A stretch of DNA of 64,000 bases from Arthrobacter sp. MYb213 (GTDB taxonomy: Bacteria > Actinomycetota > Actinomycetes > Actinomycetales > Micrococcaceae), in NCBI RefSeq assembly GCF_002979915.1, contig NZ_PCQA01000006.1, positions 62,001 to 126,000 of the forward strand. Direction: 5' to 3'. Shown here piece after piece: positions 8,986 to 16,719 of this stretch. Below the pieces are notes generated by a model that was not told where the DNA came from, searched no databases, and worked only from the letters and a program-made list of their open reading frames with translations. Made by a program: the position numbers and the translations under genes. How positions within the stretch are numbered: the stretch's first letter is position 1; each line of letters starts with the position of its first letter.

Positions 8986-10499
8986 TACTTCTTTCCCATT
9001 TCATCTTCGCGGTGCACATTGCTCACGGCGAGGGCCATGATGCTGTCTTGAGTGGCTTCATTGGTGGCTAGTTCTCCGGCGATCCGGCCCTGGCTCATCA
9101 CCAGGACGCGGTCGGACATACCCAGCACTTCGGGCAGTTCGCTGGAGGCCATCAGTACGCAGCCTCCGGAGGCGGTGATCTCATTGATCAATTCGTAAAT
9201 TTCTACCTTGGCCCCGACGTCTACGCCGCGGGTGGGTTCGTCCAGCAAGAGCACCTTGGCACCGGCGGAGAACCAGCGGCCAAAGACCGCCTTTTGCTGG
9301 TTACCTCCGGAGAGTGAGCGAATCGGCTGGTCAATATTTCCCATGCGGATCCGCAACCGGGCGGCGACCTTCTCGGCGCGTGTCCGCTGACCCTTGCGGT
9401 CTACCAATCCCGCTTTAGCGGTGGATGCCATGGTGGCGTAACCGATGTTCTCGGCGACCGAAGCATCAAGTACCAGGCCCTGAGTCTTGCGGTCTTCAGG
9501 CACATGGCCTAACCCTGCACGAGTGGCTGCAGCAACGTCATTGCGTGGCAGCTTTTTGCCGGCAACCTTCACGGTGCCCGAAGTGTATTTATCCGCTCCG
9601 GCAATCGCACGGATCAGTTCGGTGCGCCCAGCGCCCATCAATCCGGCTAAGGCCACGACCTCACCCGGACGAACCGAGAGCGAAATATTTTGCAGTGGGC
9701 CTACGCTAAGATTTTCCACGCTCAGCAGGTTCTGCTCGCTAGGAGTGGCTGCTTGGCGCGGGAATTGTGCATCGATGTCGCGGCCCACCATCAGGCGTAC
9801 CAATTCGTTCTCCGGGGTGTCTGCCGGGACGGTGGCAATGAACTTTCCATCACGTAATACGTTGACGAAGTCGCCAATGGCAGCAATCTCATCGAGGTGG
9901 TGGCTGATGAAGACCATGCCCACACCCTTGGTCTTGAGCTGGCTGACGACCTCAAAGAGGCCTGCAATCTCTGCGTTGGTCAACGCGGCAGTTGGTTCAT
10001 CAAGGATGAGTACGCGAGCGTCCAAGGACAGGGCCTTGGCGATTTCCACTAGCTGTTGCTGGGCTAAGCCGAGGTCACCTACCGGGGTGTTGACATCAAG
10101 ATTCAAACCCAGCTGGTCCAGTGCTTCGCGGGCAATGCGGCGCATCTCGCGGCGATTGATAATGCCAAAGCGACGCGGCACACGGCCTAGGGTGATGTTT
10201 TCAGCGATAGTCATCGAGGGAACCAGGTTTAGTTCCTGGTGGATGGTGGCGATGCCCAGAGCTTCGGAAGCCTTAGTATCTGGGATCTGCACTTCCTTGC
10301 CGTCCATCAAGATGCGTCCGGAATCGGCACTGTGCACTCCGGCGATCATCTTGATCAAGGTGGATTTGCCTGCACCGTTTTCGCCGAGCAGCACCGAGAC
10401 CTTGCCGGCGTGGACCTCGACGGTTACCTCATCGATTACCTGGACGGGGCCGAACGACTTGCAGACTCGGTCAAGGACCAGTAGAGCGTCGTTACTCAT
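8985..10499 (-). CDS. rbsA: Ribose ABC transporter ATP-binding protein RbsA (two ATPase domains)
   Basis: Fused double ATPase that powers ribose import, 504 residues. The N-terminal domain has Walker A GENGAGKST, signature LAQQQLVEIAKAL and Walker B VLILDEPTAAL. The C-terminal domain has the usual degenerate P-loop LMGAGRTEL but an intact signature LSGGNQQKAVF and LLLDEPTRGVDVG. This asymmetry is normal for the RbsA/XylG/MglA family. It overlaps the rbsR end by 4 nt. Confidence 0.95.
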   Translation of the reverse strand: MSNDALLVLDRVCKSFGPVQVIDEVTVEVHAGKVSVLLGENGAGKSTLIKMIAGVHSADSGRILMDGKEVQIPDTKASEALGIATIHQELNLVPSMTIAENITLGRVPRRFGIINRREMRRIAREALDQLGLNLDVNTPVGDLGLAQQQLVEIAKALSLDARVLILDEPTAALTNAEIAGLFEVVSQLKTKGVGMVFISHHLDEIAAIGDFVNVLRDGKFIATVPADTPENELVRLMVGRDIDAQFPRQAATPSEQNLLSVENLSVGPLQNISLSVRPGEVVALAGLMGAGRTELIRAIAGADKYTSGTVKVAGKKLPRNDVAAATRAGLGHVPEDRKTQGLVLDASVAENIGYATMASTAKAGLVDRKGQRTRAEKVAARLRIRMGNIDQPIRSLSGGNQQKAVFGRWFSAGAKVLLLDEPTRGVDVGAKVEIYELINEITASGGCVLMASSELPEVLGMSDRVLVMSQGRIAGELATNEATQDSIMALAVSNVHREDEMGKK

Positions 10500-11548
10500 G
10501 GGCGCACCTTTCCTTCCATCACTTGTGTTGCTTTGGCTGACGCCACCGAGGGGCGTAGCGTAAATTTGCTAATCAGTTCTTCGGGTTCCGGTTGGTGACC
10601 GGCCATCACTTCGCGCAGGGCCTGAACCGCCATTTTTCCCATCTGGCTCAGGTCATGACCGATAGTGGCAATGGGTGGGTCGTGGATGAGCATCGCATCG
10701 ACTTCGTCGAAGGTAATCACCGACAGGTCAGCACCAACTCTTATCCCCAGTTCGCGCCAGACGCGAAGCGCCCCAATGGCCATCGGAGCATCCGCGATGA
10801 TCACGGCGCTAGGTTTTGCAGGATTGTCTAGGAGCCACTGAGCTGCCAGCGCGCCGGAGGCCGGCTGGAAGTCACCGACAAAGTGCAATGCTTCATCTGC
10901 ATGTAGTCCGTTGTTCGCCAGTGCGGTGTCGAACGCGCTGTAGCGTTCAAGGGCGGTGGAGGCGTGCTTTGGTCCGCCAATGAAAGCAATCTTCTGGTGG
11001 CCCAGGGAATGTAGTGTTGCCACCGCTTCATCCAGCGCTTGGGCGCTGTTGGCGGTGATGGCCGGAACCTGAATGCTAGGCAATGCCCGGTCAACGAAGA
11101 TGGTGGGAATGCCGCTGGAAAGCACCCGATTCATCATTTCGCTGGGCTGGTTTGATTCTTCATTCAGCCCTTGGGGCACAATGACCAGTCCGTCCACACG
11201 GCGTGAAAGCATGGTGGCCAAAAAATCATCTTGTTGTGCGGCATCTTCGTTGGCATTACCAATGAAGGTCATCAGTCCGGCAGCGCGTGCGTGCTGTTCC
11301 ACCGCATGGGCCAGGTCTGAGAAGTAGGGGTTACGCACGTCAGAGATCAACAATGCGATGGAATCTGTTTTGGTGGAGCGTAGTGAGCGGGCCTGCGCGT
11401 TGGGCATGAAACCCAATTCTTTCGCGGCGCTTTCAACCTTGGCGCGGGAATCGGGCGAGGTCGCCGGGTGACCTGAAAGGACGCGCGAAGCGGTGGCAAC
11501 AGATACTCCTGCTGCGCTGGCAACGTCCTTGATGGTGACGGCGTTCAT
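10496..11548 (-). CDS. rbsR: LacI-family repressor of the ribose operon RbsR
   Basis: Transcriptional repressor, 350 residues from the chosen start. The N-terminal LacI helix-turn-helix reads VTIKDVASAAGVSVATASRVLSG, followed by a sugar-binding core with GLVIVPQG and AFIGGPKH segments. An in-frame ATG at 11575 overlaps the operator palindrome itself. The ATG at 11548 has AAGGGAG about 10 nt upstream and gives the standard LacI N-terminus, so it is preferred. As first gene of the rbs operon it should repress itself and rbsACBKD, released by a ribose-derived ligand. That ligand is inference. Confidence 0.92.
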   Translation of the reverse strand: MNAVTIKDVASAAGVSVATASRVLSGHPATSPDSRAKVESAAKELGFMPNAQARSLRSTKTDSIALLISDVRNPYFSDLAHAVEQHARAAGLMTFIGNANEDAAQQDDFLATMLSRRVDGLVIVPQGLNEESNQPSEMMNRVLSSGIPTIFVDRALPSIQVPAITANSAQALDEAVATLHSLGHQKIAFIGGPKHASTALERYSAFDTALANNGLHADEALHFVGDFQPASGALAAQWLLDNPAKPSAVIIADAPMAIGALRVWRELGIRVGADLSVITFDEVDAMLIHDPPIATIGHDLSQMGKMAVQALREVMAGHQPEPEELISKFTLRPSVASAKATQVMEGKVRP

Positions 11549-11574
11549 GGCCAATAAGCTCCCTTGCTTACTCA

Positions 11575-11602
11575 TGTAAACGATTCCATGGAATCGTTTA
11601 CA
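11575..11602. promoter_or_regulatory. Double LacI-type operator of the rbs operon
   Basis: A perfect 28-bp palindrome directly before rbsR. It is two abutting 14-bp LacI-family sites, TGTAAACGATTCCA (11575-11588) and TGGAATCGTTTACA (11589-11602), each matching TGnAAnCGnTTnCA with the central CG that LacI hinge helices recognise. Because the two sites are reverse complements the whole is symmetric about 11588/11589. It is the probable RbsR binding site. Confidence 0.85.
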
Positions 11603-11789
11603 CAGTCTTCCCTAACAAGTTTTTCAAGTCAAGACGGCGCCCACAACTCAACGCAAGAGCCTCGTGGGACTAAGGAAAAACTAGTCAATGACTTGTGATT
11701 TTTTAGCCAAGCCAGACTAGGTCACCAAATAACTCAGATTTATTCGCGATGCGCAGTTCAAGTCTTCGGCGTGCACAGCACAGTTGTCT

Positions 11790-12488
11790 ATGATTGATGA
11801 TGTGTCGGTAACTCAACTTTCGGATAGCGCGCAGAACTACCTCAAGATCATTTTTAGTCTCAACGAATGGTCTGACGAGGCGGTGTCCCCTACCGTGATC
11901 GCAGAAAAAGCCGGAGTCAAACTTTCCACCGTCTCCGGGGCCATGTCTAAACTGCGCCAACAGGGTTTGCTGGACCACGCTCCCTATGGTGCGGTTTCGT
12001 TGACCGAACTGGGCCGCGAGTATGCGGTCACCATGGTGCGCAGGCACCGACTAATAGAGACTTTCCTGGTCCAAATGCTTGGATATCGCTGGGACCAGGT
12101 CCATGACGAGGCCGAACAGCTTGAGCATGCGGTGTCCGACTTCATGGTTCAACGAATCGACGAGTTACTGGGCTATCCAACCCGGGACCCGCATGGAGAT
12201 CCTATCCCCACTGCAGAAGGCACGATTTCGTTCCCCGCTGCGATCTTGCTTGCCCAGGCAAAGCCGGGCCAAAAAGTCAGCGTGGAACGAATCTCCGATG
12301 CGGATTCGGAACTACTTCAGTACTTTTCGGAAAACGGCATTATCGTCGGCGCACGATTAAACATTGCGACAGGTGAACCATTTTCCGACACCTTAGAGGT
12401 CACCGCGAATGGCGAGGCGGCGGTGATCCGCCTGGGCACGCGAGCCACTGAAGCCGTCTGGGTTTCACCTCTAGACTCCGCCGACTAA
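11790..12488 (+). CDS. DtxR/MntR-family metal-dependent transcriptional regulator
   Basis: Metal-sensing repressor, 232 residues. An N-terminal winged helix (VSVTQLSDSAQNYLKIIFSL, then VIAEKAGVKLSTVSGAMSKL) is followed by the dimerisation/metal-binding domain with RRHRLIETFLVQMLG, HDEAEQLEHAVSD and DPHGDPIPT, and a C-terminal FeoA/SH3-like domain from about residue 150. Start candidates are TTG 11784, ATG 11790 and GTG 11802; none has a strong ribosome site, so a leaderless message is possible. The convergent neighbour is a manganese/zinc-type importer, so an MntR role is most likely, though an iron-responsive one cannot be excluded. Confidence 0.88.
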   Translation: MIDDVSVTQLSDSAQNYLKIIFSLNEWSDEAVSPTVIAEKAGVKLSTVSGAMSKLRQQGLLDHAPYGAVSLTELGREYAVTMVRRHRLIETFLVQMLGYRWDQVHDEAEQLEHAVSDFMVQRIDELLGYPTRDPHGDPIPTAEGTISFPAAILLAQAKPGQKVSVERISDADSELLQYFSENGIIVGARLNIATGEPFSDTLEVTANGEAAVIRLGTRATEAVWVSPLDSAD

Positions 12489-12724
12489 TCCGAGGAGAAT
12501 AAACGCACTTCGGTAGGGAGTAGACAATGTTTGGGGTACGAACTTACGACTCGATCAATAAAGTCGAAATCATCAACACCATGCGCCTGGAAGCTTCCCC
12601 GGTGCGTTCGCCAGCAGTCTCAGAACTCTGTCGGCGCTGCGCGAGGATTGTTTCTCCTGCTCGGAGGAGCATGCGGAAAGTAAGTTTCCATCGGCAATCT
12701 CATGAGCTGTGGGAGTAGCCCGAC

Positions 12725-13600
12725 TTATCCTGCGTGCTGCAAGTTCTTGCGCCGCCTGCGCACCGCGAACCGGTGGGCAACTAACCCTTGGCGTGGGCTA
12801 AACAGGTAGATCAGGACAAAGATCGCGCCTTGCGAAAGCACCACCATACCTCCGGTAGATGCATCCAGGTAGTAGCTGACGTACACCCCGATAATTCCTG
12901 CCAGTGCCGCCAAGGCCGGGGCAATCACTAACATTTTGCCGAAGCTATTTGTCAACAGATAAGCGCTCGCACCCGGAATGATCAGCATCGCTACTACCAA
13001 GATGACGCCCACCGCCTGCAATGCCACCACCGAGGTCATGGCAAGCAACCCTAAAAGGACCGCCCCGATTATTCGCGGATTCATGCCGAGCGCGTGCGCG
13101 TGGGTTGAGTCAAAAGCGTAGAGCGTGAAATCTTTGCGTTTGAGGATCAGAATCAGGAAGGTCACCGCACCCAGGATGATGACCTGCCAGAGGTCTGCCG
13201 CGGAGACCCCGAGCAGATTTCCAAAGATTATGTGGTTCAAATCTAGGTGGCTTGGGGTCACCGAGATCAGCACCAGCCCAAAGGAAAATAAGGTGGTAAA
13301 CACGATTCCAATGGCTGCATCTTCTTTTAGCCTGGAGGTATCGCGCACTGCCCCAATCAGTGCAACCGCCAAGAAACCAAATACTAAGGCGCCTAAGGCA
13401 AATGGTGCACCGACAATATAAGCGAGCACTACCCCGGGCAATACCGCATGGGATACCGCGTCGCCCATCAGCGACCAGCCGATGAGCACGAGCCAGCAGG
13501 AGAGCACCGCACAGAGTATCGCGGCGATCACGGTGACGGCGAGCGCGCGCACCATAAAGGTGTATCCCAGTGGTTCGGTCAATAACTCGATGAGGTTCAT
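12725..13600 (-). CDS. Metal ABC transporter permease (MntB/ZnuB/SitC family)
   Basis: Membrane channel for Mn2+ or Zn2+ uptake, 291 residues with about eight to nine hydrophobic segments. Family marks include LVLIGWSLMGDAVSHAVLPG near the N-terminus and the STHAHALGM segment. A basic tail, RRRRKNLQ, closes the protein. It overlaps the ATPase gene by 4 nt, so the three importer genes form one operon (binding protein, ATPase, permease). No terminator-like hairpin was noticed between its end and the convergent regulator. Confidence 0.9.
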   Translation of the reverse strand: MNLIELLTEPLGYTFMVRALAVTVIAAILCAVLSCWLVLIGWSLMGDAVSHAVLPGVVLAYIVGAPFALGALVFGFLAVALIGAVRDTSRLKEDAAIGIVFTTLFSFGLVLISVTPSHLDLNHIIFGNLLGVSAADLWQVIILGAVTFLILILKRKDFTLYAFDSTHAHALGMNPRIIGAVLLGLLAMTSVVALQAVGVILVVAMLIIPGASAYLLTNSFGKMLVIAPALAALAGIIGVYVSYYLDASTGGMVVLSQGAIFVLIYLFSPRQGLVAHRFAVRRRRKNLQHAG

Positions 13601-14337
13601 GCGTCTTCGCCTCGGTTCATAGGATCCAGCCCGAAGGCCATGGCGAGGTTCTCTGGTTGCAGAACCAACTGTGGGTCTCCTTGCATCAGTACCTTGCGCA
13701 TCAAAAGTATTGCTTGATCAGCTAAATTTGGCAGCGCGTGAAGGTCATGGGTCGAGATCAATATGCTTCCGCCCTGGTCCGCTACTTCCCGCAGGAGTTT
13801 GGTAATTGTTGCTTCGCTTCTCTTGTCCACTCCGGCGAATGGCTCATCGAGCAGCATGATGTTCGCTTCTTGGGCGATACAGCGAGCTACGAAGGCGCGT
13901 TTCTTTTGCCCTCCGGAAAGCTGACCTATTTGTCGCGAAGTTTGCTCGGTGAGTTCAACTCGGGCTAGCGCTTGCTCTACCGCCTCATGGTCTGCCTTCC
14001 GCGGGCGCCTGGTAAATCCCATATGCCCATAGCGTCCGGTCATCACTACTTCACGTACCGAAATGGGGAAGTCCCAGTCAACGGCCTCATTTTGTGGGAC
14101 GTAACCAATGGCTCCTGATTTACGCGCCTGCAGTGGATTGGTGCCGTTGACTAATACGCTGCCGGTGTCGGGCTTGACCAGCCCCATGATGGTTTTGAAG
14201 AGTGTAGATTTTCCGGATCCGTTCATTCCGACCAGTCCGCAAACAGATCCGCGCTCCAGTTGAATGGAGGCTTTATCTAGGGCGAGTAACGAGCCATAGT
14301 GAACTGTCGCATTGGCGACATCGATGGCGAGTGTCAT
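13597..14337 (-). CDS. Metal ABC transporter ATP-binding protein (MntA/ZnuC family)
   Basis: ATPase of the metal importer, 246 residues. Walker A GMNGSGKST, signature QLSGGQKKRAFVARCIA and Walker B IMLLDEPFAGVD are intact; the switch His is in STHDLHALP. The sequence after Walker A (YVPQNEAVDWDFPISVREVV) is characteristic of the Mn/Fe-type rather than the short Zn-type ATPases, which fits the nearby MntR-like gene. It overlaps its neighbours by 4 nt on both sides. Confidence 0.92.
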   Translation of the reverse strand: MTLAIDVANATVHYGSLLALDKASIQLERGSVCGLVGMNGSGKSTLFKTIMGLVKPDTGSVLVNGTNPLQARKSGAIGYVPQNEAVDWDFPISVREVVMTGRYGHMGFTRRPRKADHEAVEQALARVELTEQTSRQIGQLSGGQKKRAFVARCIAQEANIMLLDEPFAGVDKRSEATITKLLREVADQGGSILISTHDLHALPNLADQAILLMRKVLMQGDPQLVLQPENLAMAFGLDPMNRGEDA

Positions 14338-15287
14338 GGCATTTCTCCTCGTAAGGCGCGGGCAATGACTTGGGCATCATGGGTGATCAGGTCCAGATAG
14401 CTAGGAACTGGTCCATCGGGTTCGGAGAGCGAATCAACGTAGAGCGTACCGCCGAATCGGGCATCGGTGGATTCAACCACGCGTTGCATTGCAGCATCCG
14501 AGACCGTCGATTCACAGAAGACCGCGGGAATTTGATGTTCACGAACATAGTCGATAGCTGCGGCGACCTTACGCGGGGTAGCCATCGACTCTGCATTCAC
14601 CGCCCAGAGGTATTTTTCACGCAAGCCGGTATCTCGCGCCAAGTAGCTAAACGCCCCTTCGCAGGAAACTAGTACCCGCTGACTTTCGGGAACTTTTGCT
14701 AGGTCGGCAACGAGCGAGTCGTGCACGGCCTGGAGTTTGGTTTTGTAAGCGCTGCCGTTGGCGGCGAAGTCATCGGCATGTGCCGGGTCTAGTTCGCTAA
14801 ATGCGACGATCATTGAATCAACATAGGTTTTGACGTTCAGTGGGCTCATCCACGCGTGTGGGTTGGGCTTCCCGTCACCTGCACCCTCGGTAATGTTTAT
14901 CGGCGTAACTTGATCGCTCACCGTAACGTGCGGGGCCGGATTGTCGTGAACGAATTGTTCAAACCATGCTTCCAGATTCATCCCATTATCCAAGATGAGA
15001 TCCGCATGCGAGGCGCGTCGCAGATCATCCGGAGTGGGCTCATAACCGTGGATTTCGGAACCAAATTTGGTCACCGATTCAACACGTAGATGATCTCCTG
15101 CGACGTTTTGTGCGATGTCCGCAAGCACCGTAAAGGTTGTCAGTACCACCGGCCGCTGGTCCTCCGGAGCAATCGTCTGAGCTGGTGTCGAAGCACTGCA
15201 TCCGGTTAGTACCAGCACTAAGGAGCAAAGCAGTGCCAGCGCGCGACGAACCGACCTAGTGGTCCATTGGCCATTTCTTGCTCGCAC
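14334..15287 (-). CDS. Metal ABC transporter substrate-binding lipoprotein (TroA/PsaA/MntC family)
   Basis: Surface receptor for Mn2+ or related metals, 317 residues. The start is GTG with no strong ribosome site. The signal peptide has the hydrophobic stretch ALALLCSLVLVLTG and a lipobox Cys in LTGCSAS. Candidate metal ligands are His in GSEIHGYEPTPDDL, His in PNPHAWMSP, Glu in FCESTVSD and Asp near the end. There is no His-rich loop, the feature of zinc-specific ZnuA proteins, which favours manganese. First gene of the importer operon. Confidence 0.9.
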   Translation of the reverse strand: MRARNGQWTTRSVRRALALLCSLVLVLTGCSASTPAQTIAPEDQRPVVLTTFTVLADIAQNVAGDHLRVESVTKFGSEIHGYEPTPDDLRRASHADLILDNGMNLEAWFEQFVHDNPAPHVTVSDQVTPINITEGAGDGKPNPHAWMSPLNVKTYVDSMIVAFSELDPAHADDFAANGSAYKTKLQAVHDSLVADLAKVPESQRVLVSCEGAFSYLARDTGLREKYLWAVNAESMATPRKVAAAIDYVREHQIPAVFCESTVSDAAMQRVVESTDARFGGTLYVDSLSEPDGPVPSYLDLITHDAQVIARALRGEMP

Positions 15288-15344
15288 CGTTGCTCACATC
15301 TTTTCGCTTGTGTCTTCAGCGCAAAATCCGCTTTCACACAGCAT

Positions 15345-15366
15345 AATGTTTGAGGGGTCAAACATT
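15345..15366. promoter_or_regulatory. Palindromic putative metalloregulator operator
   Basis: Perfect inverted repeat AATGTTTGA (15345-15353), gggg, TCAAACATT (15358-15366), 22 bp in all, located about 60 bp before the metal-binding lipoprotein gene. Size, symmetry and place fit a DtxR/MntR-family operator, with the regulator gene 3 kb away. The assignment is inference; a role for the opposite gene pair is less likely because the other neighbour (15407) reads away. Confidence 0.6.
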
Positions 15367-15406
15367 CAAAGTTGTTGTCACAATCAGCTCATTCTAGCTG
15401 CGCTTT

Positions 15407-16387
15407 CTAGACTCCAATCAGCGTATTAATGAGCCGGGCAGCGGTACGTGCGGTGCGTGCGTCAATATCAAGGCTTGGATTCAGCTCCACCACGTCAACG
15501 AGTGCCAGCTTTCCACTTCGTGTCACGTGACGACAGACCGCGTGAATAACTTCCAATGGCACGCCATAGGCTGCCGGGGCACTTACCCCAGGAGCTATTG
15601 CGGCAGGTAACACGTCAAGGTCAATGGTCAAATACAACTGGTCAATAGATTCCAAGAACTCGTCAACAAATTTGATGACTTCTTTCAGGTTCGAAGAGCC
15701 GCATTCCTCATCAACTAAATACCGAACCCCGAGCGCCTGCGCCTGATCAAAAAGTACCTGGGTGTTGTTTGGTTCGCTGATCCCCAGAACCGCGTAGTTA
15801 AAATCCCGTCCGGCCTCTTGCATATCGTTGGCGATATCTTTGAAGGGCGTTCCGCTGCTCCGTCGCGAAGCGGTGCGCAGGTCAAAGTGCGCATCTAAGT
15901 TTATAATTCCAATGCGCGTCGTTTCCTGTTGCCTCAGATGTTCAAAGAGGCCACTGAAAGATCCATAGGCAGTCTCATGCCCACCTCCAAGGACTACCGG
16001 CATCATGCCAGCATCCAACAGTGTTGACACTGCCTTGGCCAACCGTGCCTGCCCCGATTCAAGTTCGTCTCCGAGCACCACGATGTCGCCCGTATCGTGC
16101 ACCGCGCGTGGCTGGTGAATTGCCAATGAGCTCAGCGCTGCTCGCAAAGCCTGCGGACCACTGGCTGCGCCGGTTCGTCCTTGGTTTCTCAATACTCCCG
16201 CGTCTGAGGCAAACCCGAGCAGTGCTACCGGTCGCGGTGTGGAATGCTCTTCGGAAAGAGCGAACCGATCGGAATTTACATGCTGGTGCCAGCGAAGATG
16301 CTCGGCTCCATCCCCGTCGATGCGGCCACCCCATACTGCGGCCGGCCGATCTACCTGAACTCCCCCATGCGACGCATTATTCTCCAT
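15407..16387 (-). CDS. hutG: Formimidoylglutamase / arginase-family hydrolase
   Basis: Ureohydrolase-family enzyme, 326 residues, most like HutG, which hydrolyses N-formimino-L-glutamate to glutamate and formamide in histidine breakdown. The dimanganese ligands are visible: His in LGGGHETAYG, the INLDAHFD cluster and TIDLDVLPA. The segment RSSGTPFKDIA matches formimidoylglutamases better than arginases or agmatinases. No other hut gene is in the window, so it stands alone here; the adjacent manganese importer fits its cofactor need but may be coincidence. Specificity for formiminoglutamate is probable, not proven. Confidence 0.82.
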   Translation of the reverse strand: MENNASHGGVQVDRPAAVWGGRIDGDGAEHLRWHQHVNSDRFALSEEHSTPRPVALLGFASDAGVLRNQGRTGAASGPQALRAALSSLAIHQPRAVHDTGDIVVLGDELESGQARLAKAVSTLLDAGMMPVVLGGGHETAYGSFSGLFEHLRQQETTRIGIINLDAHFDLRTASRRSSGTPFKDIANDMQEAGRDFNYAVLGISEPNNTQVLFDQAQALGVRYLVDEECGSSNLKEVIKFVDEFLESIDQLYLTIDLDVLPAAIAPGVSAPAAYGVPLEVIHAVCRHVTRSGKLALVDVVELNPSLDIDARTARTAARLINTLIGV

Positions 16388-16719
16388 GTCACCAGCAGAC
16401 CAGATCCACAGCTAGCTAACCAGTACATTGAGCCAACTTAGTCCGAGATTTCGGACTGTTGGCCTGTGGCCGGGAAAATACCGTTAGTTACTGCCCAGCA
16501 CGTGGTGAGCGAAATTGTGGAGGGCAAGGTTTTGCTATGACTGCTCCCCCACGATTGGACCCGGTAATCAACCATGGTCTTCACCCCGGTACAGGACTGG
16601 ACGCTTCGGTTACTCCGCGCGCAAAGAATTCACTTTACCGGCGTACGTCATCCCAGGTGCCGTGACAAGCACTGCTCACGCGGCTACGTGCCCAGTTCCG
16701 AGCAGCGCACCGATTCGTT
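16388..16719. other. Intergenic stretch between hutG and the SH3b protein gene
   Basis: No convincing gene. A 68-codon plus-strand frame (16459-16665) has no family resemblance and composition unlike neighbouring proteins. It is upstream of hutG, so it should hold that promoter, and downstream of the SH3b gene; no strong terminator hairpin was found. Confidence 0.5.

Noticed and set aside
12527-12718. 63-codon plus-strand frame after the MntR-like gene, with a ribosome-like AGGGAG before its ATG
   Set aside because: Arg/Ser-rich translation without family features; composition unlike real neighbours. Kept out of the gene list.
16459-16665. 68-codon frame between hutG and the SH3b gene
   Set aside because: No homology recognised; considered as a decayed gene remnant but nothing in it supports a parent family.
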